A stretch of DNA of 64,000 nt, taken from contig JAVBRO010000006.1 of NCBI GenBank assembly GCA_031547885.1, positions 22,048-86,047 on the forward strand, in the 5' to 3' direction. This DNA is from UBA940 sp031547885. GTDB taxonomy: Bacteria; Bacteroidota; Bacteroidia; Bacteroidales; Rikenellaceae. This document shows positions 1 through 8,412 of the stretch, piece after piece. Position 1 is the first letter of the stretch, and each line of letters opens with the position of its first letter. The position numbers and the translations under genes are program-made. The notes under the pieces were generated by a model. That model was not told where the DNA came from, ran no database searches, and was given only the letters and a program-made list of their open reading frames with translations.

Positions 1-352
1 CGACGATCTCAACTCTCCGATGGTGATTGCCGCTCTGTTCGACTGGACGCGCACGATAAACCAGCTGCACGACGGATCGCAGAAAATATCCTCGGAAGAC
101 CTTGCCCGGCTGAAAATGCTGGTCAATATGATCGTTTTCGAGGTTCTGGGCCTGCGGGATGAAAAAGCCGCTGATACGGTAGGCGGGACCGACCACCTGA
201 CACCGGTCGTAGACCTGCTGCTGGAACTCCGCGCCGAGGCCAAAACCAATAAGGACTGGCCCCTGAGCGACCGCATCCGCAACCGCCTCGCCGACGCCGG
301 AATAAAAGTGAAGGACCAGAAGGACGGCCCCAGCGAATGGACAATTGAATAA
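1..352 (+). CDS. cysS: Cysteinyl-tRNA synthetase, C-terminal part (partial)
   Basis: Coding frame is open from base 2 to the TAA at 350-352; the start lies outside the window. The visible 116 residues begin DDLNSPMVIAALFD, which matches the start of the helical (DALR-type) tRNA-binding region of class I CysS, and end with the usual short C-terminal domain containing a SDRIRNRLADAGI segment. The catalytic HIGH and KMSKS parts are not in the window. The enzyme charges tRNA-Cys in the cytoplasm. Sure of the family; completeness cannot be judged. Confidence 0.9.
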   Translation, partial: DDLNSPMVIAALFDWTRTINQLHDGSQKISSEDLARLKMLVNMIVFEVLGLRDEKAADTVGGTDHLTPVVDLLLELRAEAKTNKDWPLSDRIRNRLADAGIKVKDQKDGPSEWTIE

Positions 353-373
353 CCCCTAATAATACCTAACCCC

Positions 374-1153
374 GTGAAAAAACAATTTATTTTAGGCACA
401 CTCCTGTCCATACTGGCCCTGGGACTGTGCGCATGCGAAAAAGAAGGAGACGACAACTCCATTAAGATCACCGACGTACAGAACAACTCCGTCGGTATAG
501 TTTTCCCCCGAAGCGATGCGTTCGATCTGACGATAACGGGAGGGGACGGACAGTATGAGGTCGTCAGCGACGACGAAGACGTGGTTACCGCCGAAATAAC
601 GGAGTCCGGCACCCTGTCCCTCACCGCCGTCACGACAGGTGAAACCACCGTGACCGTGACTGACAAATCGGGCAACTCCTATTCGCTGACCGTGAATGTT
701 CATTACGCTGAAGATACCATGATCGTCCAACAGGTTTACGCCTGGGCTGAAGGCGAAGATCTTTCCGTAGAGGACAAGAACGCGATAGAGGAAACCATGC
801 TCGCTTCGATCCCGGTGGAACCCGGAGGAAAATACGAGTTCACATATACGCTCGAGAATTATGCCGGAGGAGATGTCGCTATCTACCCCAAATCCGGCGG
901 CGACGCCATAACCGGCACGTTCCTTCGTCAGATAATGACAGACAAAGAATCAAAAACTTACATGAATTTCGAGATCACTATTGATGAAGAGGTGCGCAAC
1001 TTACTTCTCTCGCAGGATGGAAAGTTTCCGGAAACGAGAATGTCCTTTACTCCGCGTACATATTATTTATTCGAAGACTTTACCGAAAGCCTGAAAACGG
1101 GATATCCAGAGCTTGAAAAAGCCTATTCGGTGCAGGCTGTAACCGCCCACTAA
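374..1153 (+). CDS. Lipoprotein with Ig-like domain
   Basis: 259 residues starting at GTG 374, 21 bp after cysS. A hydrophobic signal segment is followed by a cysteine-containing lipobox (LGLCAC, Cys19 or Cys21), so a lipoprotein is expected. Residues about 30-110 alternate short beta strands and contain TAVTTGETTVTVTD, the signature look of bacterial Ig-like (Big_2/BACON-type) folds. The remaining 150 residues are not recognised. No enzymatic motif is seen. Probably surface or periplasmic. The GTG start is chosen because it gives the complete signal peptide and no ATG lies closer. Confidence 0.6.
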   Translation: MKKQFILGTLLSILALGLCACEKEGDDNSIKITDVQNNSVGIVFPRSDAFDLTITGGDGQYEVVSDDEDVVTAEITESGTLSLTAVTTGETTVTVTDKSGNSYSLTVNVHYAEDTMIVQQVYAWAEGEDLSVEDKNAIEETMLASIPVEPGGKYEFTYTLENYAGGDVAIYPKSGGDAITGTFLRQIMTDKESKTYMNFEITIDEEVRNLLLSQDGKFPETRMSFTPRTYYLFEDFTESLKTGYPELEKAYSVQAVTAH

Positions 1154-1168
1154 ACACCATATCGCCGC

Positions 1169-2266
1169 ATGGCAACAACCGTAGAACAGATAAAGGAACT
1201 TTCGCGGAGGTTGGAGGACCTCGCGCGACATCTTAATATAGAGGAGCGCAAAAGCCGTCTGGCCGCCGAGGAGCTGAAAAGCCAGGCGCCGGACTTCTGG
1301 GACGATCCCGCGGAGGCCGAAAAACAGCTCAAAGGCATATCCGCCATCAAAAGCTGGACCACGGCCTATGACTCTGCGGCGACGCTCGTCGACGACCTGC
1401 AGTTGATGCCAGACTTTATAAAAGAGGGCGCGGCGTCGGAAGAGGAACTCGACGAAATGTACGCCCGGTCGCTCGCGGCAGTCGAGGAGCTCGAGATGCG
1501 CAACATGCTCCAGGGCAAAGAGGATAAGCTGGGTGCCATCCTGGACATCAACGCCGGCGCCGGCGGCACCGAAGCTCTCGACTGGGCGTCGATGCTGTTG
1601 AGGATGTACACCCGCTGGGGTGAGGATAACGGCTACAAAATGAAGACCCTCGACTTCCAGGAGGGCGACGAAACCGGCGTAAAGTCGGTCACGCTCGAAT
1701 TCGACGGCGACTTCGCCTACGGCTTCCTCAAGAGCGAGAACGGCGTCCACCGCCTGGTGCGCCCCTCCCCTTTCAACGCCCAGAACAAGCGCCAGACCTC
1801 GTTCGCGTCGGTGTTCGTTTCGCCCGCCGTCGACGACACCATCGAAATAAACATCAATCCGGCCGACCTCGAGTGGGACACCATGCGCAGCAGCGGCGCA
1901 GGCGGGCAGAACGTTAATAAGGTCGAAACAGCCGTCCGCCTGAAGCACATACCGTCGGGGATCGTCATCGAGAACAGCGAGACCCGTTCGCAGCTCAACA
2001 ACCGCGAGAACGCCATGCGCATCCTGCGGTCGAAGCTCTACCAGCGTGAACTCGAAAAGCAGATGGAGGCGCGCAACGCGCTCGAAAAACAGAAAAAGAA
2101 GATCGAGTGGGGTTCTCAGATCCGCAGCTACGTCCTGGACGACCGCCGCGTGAAGGACCACCGCACCAACCACCAGACCTCGCAGGTCGAGGCCGTGCTG
2201 GACGGAAAAATAGACGATTTCATCAAAGCCTACCTGATGGAGTTCGGGGCCGAAAGCGCAGAATGA
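1169..2266 (+). CDS. prfB: Peptide chain release factor 2
   Basis: 365 residues. The catalytic GGQ loop is at residues 245-247 (SSGAGGQNVNK), and the stop-codon recognition tripeptide SPF, which is specific for RF2 (UGA/UAA), is at 200-202. The N-terminal helical domain and the central domain are complete. The reading frame is uninterrupted from ATG 1169: no in-frame TGA occurs near codons 20-26, where many bacteria carry the autoregulatory +1 frameshift site. RF2 here therefore seems to be made without programmed frameshifting. It terminates translation in the cytoplasm. It follows the Ig-like lipoprotein by 15 bp. Confidence 0.95.
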   Translation: MATTVEQIKELSRRLEDLARHLNIEERKSRLAAEELKSQAPDFWDDPAEAEKQLKGISAIKSWTTAYDSAATLVDDLQLMPDFIKEGAASEEELDEMYARSLAAVEELEMRNMLQGKEDKLGAILDINAGAGGTEALDWASMLLRMYTRWGEDNGYKMKTLDFQEGDETGVKSVTLEFDGDFAYGFLKSENGVHRLVRPSPFNAQNKRQTSFASVFVSPAVDDTIEININPADLEWDTMRSSGAGGQNVNKVETAVRLKHIPSGIVIENSETRSQLNNRENAMRILRSKLYQRELEKQMEARNALEKQKKKIEWGSQIRSYVLDDRRVKDHRTNHQTSQVEAVLDGKIDDFIKAYLMEFGAESAE

Positions 2267-2268
2267 TA

Positions 2269-2296
2269 GATGAAAAATGAAAGATGAAAGATTAAG
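2269..2296. repeat. Heptamer array (about 4 units, GATGAAA-like)
   Basis: Four consecutive 7-nt units (gatgaaa, aatgaaa, gatgaaa, gattaag) directly after the prfB stop. One of about a dozen period-7 intergenic arrays in the window. Confidence 0.6.
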
Positions 2297-2297
2297 G

Positions 2298-2323
2298 TGC
2301 GGAGCTTTTGCTCCGCATTTTTT
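2298..2323 (+). terminator. Intrinsic terminator of prfB
   Basis: Perfect 8-bp stem (TGCGGAGC / GCTCCGCA) with a TTTT loop followed by a run of six T. Confidence 0.85.
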
Positions 2324-2327
2324 ATTT

Positions 2328-2537
2328 GTCATCCCGGGCGAGCCGAAACAAAAACGGTTCGTCGAATTGTCCGCCAACTTTCGGCAACGAGGGATCTACA
2401 TTACAACCAAACCCGATTGGGTCTTTCTACTATAAGGTAGTTCCCTCGTCGTGCGAGTGGCAACGGCCACGGCGATTTGTTTTGCGACAAACAAAAAACC
2501 GCTGCCGGCGTTCCGGCTCGCACTCGCTCGGGATGAC
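2328..2537. repeat. Cloverleaf intergenic repeat, copy A
   Basis: Bounded by GTCATCCCGGGCGAG and its complement-like CTCGCTCGGGATGAC. Inside lie a left arm GCCGAAA/TTTCGGC, a central arm built from ACGAGGGATCTAC and GTAGTTCCCTCGT, and a right arm GTGCGAG/CTCGCAC. It fills most of the 430 bp between prfB and the lipocalin gene. The order of its arms is opposite to copies F and G, so it appears to be inserted in reverse orientation. The remaining bases up to 2693 show no gene. Confidence 0.8.
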
Positions 2538-2693
2538 ATTATTTTTTCGTGTCGCAGCGCTGTCTCGTCGCGATTCCGAAAAATATTTTCATCATGCGTA
2601 AAATGTGGCACGCACTATGATATTAACTTTCCCGGAAACGGGACAACCCCGGTTACCCGGAACGGGAAAACAATAAAAAAAACTTAAAATATT

Positions 2694-3257
2694 ATGAAAA
2701 TCATATCTACTCTCACAGGCATCTTCGGCGCGAACGCGGCCGCAACAAACACTCGCAGCCATTCAATCGACCGCTCGGTCGTAAGGGATTTCCGGATGGA
2801 AGAATTCACAGGCGTATGGTACGAGATCGCACGCCTCGACAATGCGGCCGAACGCGGACTTTCGCACGTCAGCGCGATTTTCACCGTCGATGCGGACGGC
2901 GAGGCATCGCTGCGCACCGAGAGTTTGCGCTGCGGCGCCGCTTCGTTCGAAGTGACACGCTCGCAGGTATCGGTTCCCGACCCTTCGCGCCGCGCCGCTA
3001 TGAAGGTTTCAGGCATGCCTTTCACCGACCGCGAATTCAACGTACTCGAGGTAGATGAAGATTATAATTTCGCTCTGGTGGGCGGCCGTTCGGCAAACCG
3101 CCTGCGCATTCTGAGCCGCGCGCCGTATATCCCGGATGACGACCTGGGCTACCTGATCGCCCGCGCCCTCGAACGCGGCTACGACATCTCGAACCTCGTA
3201 TTCCCCGAACACGCCGCAGTGGTTTCGCCCCGCGAACTCCTCGCCTGCGCAATCTAA
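2694..3257 (+). CDS. Lipocalin family protein (Blc-like)
   Basis: 187 residues. The lipocalin GxW motif is seen as FTGVWYEIARLDN (about residues 40-52). The C-terminal part has YNFALVGGRSANRLRILSR and the APYIPDDDLGYLI helix typical of bacterial Blc-type lipocalins. Such proteins bind lipids or other hydrophobic ligands, often at the outer membrane. Unlike E. coli Blc there is no clear lipobox or strong signal peptide at the chosen ATG, so the location is uncertain. Stands alone, with a terminator directly behind it. Confidence 0.8.
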   Translation: MKIISTLTGIFGANAAATNTRSHSIDRSVVRDFRMEEFTGVWYEIARLDNAAERGLSHVSAIFTVDADGEASLRTESLRCGAASFEVTRSQVSVPDPSRRAAMKVSGMPFTDREFNVLEVDEDYNFALVGGRSANRLRILSRAPYIPDDDLGYLIARALERGYDISNLVFPEHAAVVSPRELLACAI

Positions 3258-3282
3258 AGAGATATAGCAACAACTATAAAAG

Positions 3283-3319
3283 AACGCACTCCACAAGGAA
3301 AGGAGTGCGTTTGCTTTTT
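3283..3319 (+). terminator. Terminator after lipocalin gene
   Basis: 10-bp perfect stem (AACGCACTCC / GGAGTGCGTT) with a 9-nt loop, then TGCTTTTTC. It lies between convergent genes and could serve both strands. Confidence 0.8.
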
Positions 3320-3338
3320 CAGACGGCCTGGCAATTTC

Positions 3339-4703
3339 TTACCGGGGGAAGAACATATGTTCAGCCCTGATGCCGCACTCGTCCATCATTTCGAAGCTGT
3401 ATTCCAGTTTGCCGATCGCGGGATCGCCGTTGTTGGTGCCGAAAGCCAGTTTCACGCCGGCATCCATCGCGGCCCTGATGATCTTCGCATTGGGAATGCG
3501 GTAGCGCGCGTTAACTTCCAGTGCCACGCCGCTCGTAGCCAGGGCGTCCACCACCCTTTTGATGCGCGTGTCGGTCCACAGCGCGTCGTAATCGGCGAGC
3601 ATCGCAGTCGGCAGAAAGCACGGATTGACGTAAATATCTATGGGTTCACCGGTTATCACACCAACGGCCTTATCCACGATCATATCCATATACTCCTGCT
3701 GCGGTATGTCGATCACCACCTCGTCGTCGATCCAAAGGCGGACGCGGCGGCCCTTGTGGTCGGTAAAAGTGAGCGCGTCGGTAAAGACGTAGTCGAATTT
3801 TTCCATCGAAGCCCGCGAAAAGGTCTGCGGCCACTCGCGCCCCTCGCCCTGCATCGCCATGAAAGCCGGAAGGTTGCGCGTCGTGTCTATGAATTTGGTG
3901 ACGTCGGCGTCCGAGGTTATGGGAAAACCTATGCCGCAGTTGGGGGCGATCCCGTAGAAAATGCCTGTTTTGCGCGAGTTGTCCATCGCCTGGTTCTGGT
4001 CCCAGCCCTTGAGGTGGACGTGGAAATCTATCACGGGGAACCCGGCCTGCTGCAGTCGGATCACGCGGTCGGTGGTTTCATCGACGGCATCGGTGCGCCC
4101 CTCTGCGTCGTCGGGAAGCCGCATCACCTTCATTTCGCGGAAACGGGTGGTTCCTTTATAAGGCAGGAGCGCGAAAGTCCCGCTGCCGATCCGGGCGTCA
4201 ATTTCGCAGAGACGGAAGGGTTCCTCAGGTTCTACGTAATCAACCGTAGTAATGCCGTTTATTTTGACCACGATGTTTTTGCCTTTGACCGCCACTTCCA
4301 GATCGAACCACTCGTCGTCGGGCGCCATACTTTTGTAGACGTTGCGTATATTGTTGAGACTGCCGCGTTTCTGAAGTTCATTGTCCCCCAGCAATATCTC
4401 ACACCCGAAAGCATCGTAGTCACGATGGAACCAGAGCGACGAAACGGCATCGGGAGCGGTGAGTATTTTCGCGGAAAGTACGAAATTACGGAACTGCGGG
4501 ACCGGCATATGTCCATAGTACACGAATTTGCTTCCGGAGAGGACTATCTCCTCGCCCGATCCGTAATCAATGCCGTCCACCGGCAAATCCCAATTAGAGA
4601 AATCCTTGTCGGGCATCATCGACACCCATTTCCCAGTGCGCTGGCCGCACGAAACAGCCGACAACAGCATAATGCCGGCGAACAGGTTCTTCATCAGTTT
4701 CAT
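3339..4703 (-). CDS. Lipoprotein: DUF1080-like domain fused to a metal-dependent hydrolase-like domain
   Basis: 454 residues. A signal peptide ends in a lipobox (LLSAVSC, Cys19). Residues about 30-195 look like the DUF1080/3-keto-disaccharide hydrolase (concanavalin-like) fold: FSNWDLP, SSLWFHRDYDAFGCEILLGD and a final beta-rich FREMKVMRLP. From about residue 215 a second domain begins with VIDFHVHLKG, a metal-ligand motif of PHP/amidohydrolase-type barrels, and continues with TGIFYGIAPNCGIGFP and a terminal AFGTNNGDP. A role in carbohydrate breakdown at the cell surface is plausible, but the substrate cannot be read from the sequence. Domain names are recognised from motifs only. Confidence 0.65.
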   Translation of the reverse strand: MKLMKNLFAGIMLLSAVSCGQRTGKWVSMMPDKDFSNWDLPVDGIDYGSGEEIVLSGSKFVYYGHMPVPQFRNFVLSAKILTAPDAVSSLWFHRDYDAFGCEILLGDNELQKRGSLNNIRNVYKSMAPDDEWFDLEVAVKGKNIVVKINGITTVDYVEPEEPFRLCEIDARIGSGTFALLPYKGTTRFREMKVMRLPDDAEGRTDAVDETTDRVIRLQQAGFPVIDFHVHLKGWDQNQAMDNSRKTGIFYGIAPNCGIGFPITSDADVTKFIDTTRNLPAFMAMQGEGREWPQTFSRASMEKFDYVFTDALTFTDHKGRRVRLWIDDEVVIDIPQQEYMDMIVDKAVGVITGEPIDIYVNPCFLPTAMLADYDALWTDTRIKRVVDALATSGVALEVNARYRIPNAKIIRAAMDAGVKLAFGTNNGDPAIGKLEYSFEMMDECGIRAEHMFFPR

Positions 4704-4734
4704 AAAAGTCGGTTTTTAGATTAGTCTGATTAGT

Positions 4735-5505
4735 TTAGCCTGAAACTGAGACGGGTATCCCCAGGGCCTCGACCCGCTCGGCAATGGTGCGCAGTTCCTC
4801 TACCGGAACTTTGTGCAGCTCTTTTTCGGGGGTGTCGCGGTCGATGGTGTATATCATCACCTGCCGCGGACCGATCTCCCGGATGAGTTCCAGCCATGCC
4901 GACACTTCGCGCTCCGTGGTATTATCTACAGTTTTTCCGTCATGTTCGCCGCGCAGGAACATAGTCTGGACTATCAGCCGCCCGTCGAATTTTTTCATGT
5001 TCGCAACGGTTTCCACAACCGAATAATTCCCCTGCGGGCCGTTTATCAGCTGCACCGTTTCGTCGAAAGCCGAATCGAGCTTCAGGATGTTGTTGTCCAC
5101 TTTTTCGAGTGCGCGGCGGACGCTTTCGCGACCTATCATCACGGCGTTGCTCAGCACCGATATCTTCGCCGACGGGCATATCTCGTTGCGCAAGGCGATT
5201 GTATCGTCGATTATCGGCCCGAAATCGGGATGCATAGTGGGTTCGCCGTTGCCCGCGAATGTTATCACGTCGGGGCACTCCCCCGCGGCGGCCATCTCGC
5301 GCAGTTTTTCACCCAGCAGGCGCCGCACATCCTCACGGCTGTTAAAACGCGGGTGCTCTCCGACCCTGTTCCACCCGCACTCACAATAGATGCAGTTGAA
5401 GTTACAAAGTTTGCTGTATGTCGGGAGCAGGTTCACCCCCAGCGAGATGCCCAGGCGCCGGCTGCGCACCGGCCCGAAGATCACGTCTTGAAAAAGCGCT
5501 GTCAT
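4735..5505 (-). CDS. Radical SAM protein
   Basis: 256 residues from ATG 5505. The radical SAM cluster-binding motif CxxxCxxC is present as CNFNCIYC, preceded by GPVRSRRLGISLGVNLLP, which is characteristic of a widespread family of small radical SAM enzymes of unknown substrate (MoaA/NifB-related). A GNGEPTMHPDF segment is the usual SAM-binding GGEP-like motif. A longer reading from 5526 would run into the upstream heptamer array and the promoter box and is not preferred. The TAnnTTTG box ends only 4 bp before the ATG, suggesting a leaderless transcript. Single-gene unit. Confidence 0.8.
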   Translation of the reverse strand: MTALFQDVIFGPVRSRRLGISLGVNLLPTYSKLCNFNCIYCECGWNRVGEHPRFNSREDVRRLLGEKLREMAAAGECPDVITFAGNGEPTMHPDFGPIIDDTIALRNEICPSAKISVLSNAVMIGRESVRRALEKVDNNILKLDSAFDETVQLINGPQGNYSVVETVANMKKFDGRLIVQTMFLRGEHDGKTVDNTTEREVSAWLELIREIGPRQVMIYTIDRDTPEKELHKVPVEELRTIAERVEALGIPVSVSG

Positions 5506-5509
5506 AATG

Positions 5510-5517
5510 CAAAGATA
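5510..5517 (-). promoter_or_regulatory. Promoter -7 box (TATCTTTG) of radical SAM gene
   Basis: Reads TATCTTTG on the minus strand, matching the Bacteroidetes TAnnTTTG consensus. Only 4 bp separate it from the ATG. Confidence 0.6.
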
Positions 5518-5520
5518 GTA

Positions 5521-5548
5521 AATCATGAATCATGAATCATGAATCATG
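5521..5548. repeat. Heptamer array, 4 perfect units of AATCATG
   Basis: Four identical 7-nt units lie between the divergent promoters of the radical SAM gene and the P-type ATPase gene. Confidence 0.85.
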
Positions 5549-5648
5549 AGTGAAAAGTTCCGGAACACCGTCATTGCGGGGACATGATGTCCTTTTTCAA
5601 TTATCTTTTTTTTCCGTAACTCCGGCAGCAAATTTGCAGACATATATC

Positions 5649-5656
5649 TATTTTTG
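5649..5656 (+). promoter_or_regulatory. Promoter -7 box (TATTTTTG) of P-type ATPase gene
   Basis: Matches TAnnTTTG. Transcription would start near 5663, which puts the upstream ATG at 5658 outside the message and favours the ATG at 5682. Confidence 0.6.
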
Positions 5657-5681
5657 CATGATAAAAACCAACCCTGATAAG

Positions 5682-8339
5682 ATGTCACAGAAAAGTTATT
5701 ACGGCCTTTCAGCCGGAGAAGTCGAAAAACAATTCGACACGAACGCCGAAAGCGGCCTTTCGGAAAAAGAGGCCGGTGCGCGGCGCGAAAAATACGGGCA
5801 CAACGAATTCCAAAAGACCAGGCGCACGAGCATCATGGTCAAGTTCCTGAGCCAGTTCAAGAGCTTTATGATCATCGTGCTGATAGCCGCGGCGGGTATT
5901 TCGGGCGTCATCGGCTACATGCACGGCGAAGGTTTTACGGACGCCATAATCATCCTTGCCATAGTTATCTTCAACGCCATAATCGGCACGGCGCAGGAAG
6001 CCAAGGCCGAGAAATCGCTCGACGCGCTCGAAAAACTTTCCGCGCCCCATTGCAAGGTGATACGCGGCGGGCAGATCCGCGTCATCGAGTCGCGCGACCT
6101 GGTTCCGGGCGACGTGGTGGTGCTGGAGGCCGGCGACTCGGTCCCTGCCGATATGCGCCTCACCGAGGCGGTCAACCTGAAGATCGAAGAGGCGGCGCTG
6201 ACGGGCGAATCCGTACCGGTGGAAAAGGATACGGAGACCATAGCGGATGAAGTTCCGCTCGGCGACCAGTTGAACATGGCCTTCGGGTCGACGAGCGTCA
6301 CCTACGGCCGCGGGAAAGGGATAGTGGTCGGGACCGGGATGAACTCCGAGGTGGGCAAGATCGCCTCGATGATCCAGTCGGTTCCCAATACCCGGACCCC
6401 GCTGCAGGAAAAACTCGACAAGCTGGGCAAGGTGCTGGCAGTCGCGGCGCTGGTAATCTGCGTCGTGATATTCGGGGTAGGCGTGCTCTACGGTAAGGAG
6501 CTGCTGACCATGTTCATGACCGCCGTAAGCCTCGCCGTCGCCGCGATCCCCGAAGGTCTTCCGGCCGTCGCAACGATCGTCCTGGCCGTGGGCGTGCAGA
6601 GGCTGGTCAAAAAGAACGCCATCGTGCGCAAACTGCCGTCGGTCGAGACGCTCGGAAGCACGCAGGTGATCTGCTCCGATAAGACCGGCACGCTGACGCA
6701 GAACCGCATGACCGTAGTAAGGATCTATTTCGACGGCAAAACCGAAAACGTGGAAGAACTTTCGGCAGAGAATTTCGTGGCTTATCAGCCGCTCGTCATC
6801 TATTCGATCCTCGCCAACGACGCCCGCATCAGCGACGAAGGCGATGGATGCAGGACCGTCGGCGACCCGACCGAGACCGCGATGCTCGACCTGGGGCTGA
6901 AATACGGAATGAGCAAGAACGACCTCGAAAGCGACATGCCGCGCGTCGAGGAGATCCCGTTCGACTCGGAACGCAAACTGATGACCACCGTCCACAGGCG
7001 CGATGGGCAAAAATACCTTGTCGCCATCAAGGGCGGCCTCGACGAACTTCTGGCCACCTGTGACCGGATATTGGAAAACGGCAAGGTGCGCAGACTCACC
7101 GCCGAAGACCGCGAAAAGATCAACGCTGTCAACATGTCGATGGCAGAGGATGCGCTTCGCGTGCTGGCCGTCGGCATGGACGAGATAGACGCCGTACCGG
7201 CAGAGGTCTCGCCCGCGACGCTCGAAAAGAACCTCGTTTTCGTGGGGCTGCTGGGGATGATCGACCCGCCGAGGGAAGAGGTGCGGGTGGCCGTCGCAAC
7301 CTGCCGTGAAGCGGGAATCAAACCCGTGATGATCACCGGCGACCACAAGATAACCGCCGTCGCTATCGCCAAACAACTGGGTATAATGCAGGATGGCGAC
7401 GGTGCCATAACCGGCGTCGAACTCGCAAAAATGTCGGACAGCGACCTTTTCGCCAACATCGAAAAAATATCTGTCTACGCGCGCGTCGCGCCCGAACATA
7501 AGGTACGTATCGTGCAGGCTTTCCAGTCCCACGGTAAGATCGTCGCGATGACAGGCGACGGAGTGAACGACGCCCCGGCGCTGAAACTGGCCGATATCGG
7601 CGTCGCGATGGGTATCACCGGGACGGACGTCTCGAAAGAGGCTGCCGACGTGGTACTTACCGACGACAACTTCGCGACGATCGTAACGGCGGTCGAGGAG
7701 GGGCGCCGCATCTATGACAACATCCTGAAAGCGATCCAGTTCCTGCTCTCGACAAACACCGGAGAGGTCCTGGTTCTGCTGGTGGCGGTGCTTCTGAACT
7801 GGGACACGCCGCTGCTGCCGATACACATCCTGTGGATCAACCTGGTGACGGACAGCCTTCCGGCGCTGGCGCTGAGCGTCGACCCGGCCGACCCCGATAT
7901 CATGCAGCGCAAGCCGATCGATTCGCGCAAGGGCATCATGACCGGGGGGTTCGCAACAAGGGTAATACTACAGGGCATCATGATCGGCGGGCTGTCGCTT
8001 GTCGCCAACCGTATAGGCATACAGTACAGCCCCGAGGTGGCGCACACCATGACTTTCGCGGTGCTGGCTTTCTCGCAGATAACGCTCGTAATGGGCATCC
8101 GCTCGCCGCGTTACTCGGCTTTCCGCGGGATGTTCAACAACGGCTGGCTGTGGGGAGCGCTGCTGGTCGTTTCGGCCCTTATGTGGATCGTGCTGGAGAT
8201 CCCGGCGCTGAAAACGATCTTCCACGTCGCCAACCTCGACTGGCTGCAGTGGGGATGGGTACTCGGCCTCTCAGCCGCACCTATTGTTATTACCGAAACG
8301 GTAAAACTCTTAGCAAAACTATTCCGCAAGGGAAATTAG
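5682..8339 (+). CDS. Calcium-type P-type ATPase (P2)
   Basis: 885 residues from ATG 5682; ATG 5658 (8 residues more) is the alternative. It carries the actuator motif TGES at 174-177, the phosphorylated aspartate D333 in DKTGTLT, the hinge motif GDGVNDAP from 625, and the membrane motif PEGLPAVATIVLAVGVQRL before the phosphorylation site, which marks the cation/calcium (PMCA/SERCA-like) group. An N-terminal cation-ATPase domain and about ten membrane helices are present. It should export Ca2+ (or a similar cation) across the inner membrane using ATP. Monocistronic, with promoter and terminator visible. Confidence 0.9.
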   Translation: MSQKSYYGLSAGEVEKQFDTNAESGLSEKEAGARREKYGHNEFQKTRRTSIMVKFLSQFKSFMIIVLIAAAGISGVIGYMHGEGFTDAIIILAIVIFNAIIGTAQEAKAEKSLDALEKLSAPHCKVIRGGQIRVIESRDLVPGDVVVLEAGDSVPADMRLTEAVNLKIEEAALTGESVPVEKDTETIADEVPLGDQLNMAFGSTSVTYGRGKGIVVGTGMNSEVGKIASMIQSVPNTRTPLQEKLDKLGKVLAVAALVICVVIFGVGVLYGKELLTMFMTAVSLAVAAIPEGLPAVATIVLAVGVQRLVKKNAIVRKLPSVETLGSTQVICSDKTGTLTQNRMTVVRIYFDGKTENVEELSAENFVAYQPLVIYSILANDARISDEGDGCRTVGDPTETAMLDLGLKYGMSKNDLESDMPRVEEIPFDSERKLMTTVHRRDGQKYLVAIKGGLDELLATCDRILENGKVRRLTAEDREKINAVNMSMAEDALRVLAVGMDEIDAVPAEVSPATLEKNLVFVGLLGMIDPPREEVRVAVATCREAGIKPVMITGDHKITAVAIAKQLGIMQDGDGAITGVELAKMSDSDLFANIEKISVYARVAPEHKVRIVQAFQSHGKIVAMTGDGVNDAPALKLADIGVAMGITGTDVSKEAADVVLTDDNFATIVTAVEEGRRIYDNILKAIQFLLSTNTGEVLVLLVAVLLNWDTPLLPIHILWINLVTDSLPALALSVDPADPDIMQRKPIDSRKGIMTGGFATRVILQGIMIGGLSLVANRIGIQYSPEVAHTMTFAVLAFSQITLVMGIRSPRYSAFRGMFNNGWLWGALLVVSALMWIVLEIPALKTIFHVANLDWLQWGWVLGLSAAPIVITETVKLLAKLFRKGN

Positions 8340-8361
8340 AAACAGACGCCATAACGAAAAG

Positions 8362-8394
8362 GAATGGGACGCTGTATTGGCGTCCCGTTCTTTT
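8362..8394 (+). terminator. Terminator after P-type ATPase gene
   Basis: GGGACGC / GCGTCCC stem, extended by a partly paired GAAT/GTTC, followed by TTTT. It lies between convergent genes. Confidence 0.75.
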
Positions 8395-8412
8395 ATGCTG
8401 TCTGCGTCCCGG

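Noticed and set aside
1067..2377. Long minus-strand open frame opposite prfB
   Set aside because: Shadow frame caused by GC-rich codons; the plus strand encodes clear RF2 with all motifs, and the minus translation has no domain.
5521..5548. Heptamer arrays as CRISPR or transcription-factor sites
   Set aside because: No spacers and no long repeats; the unit differs at every locus, which does not fit one binding protein.
5709..7826. 705-residue minus-strand frame opposite the P-type ATPase gene
   Set aside because: Composition (His, Arg, Asp runs) is that of an antisense shadow; no start signal or motif.
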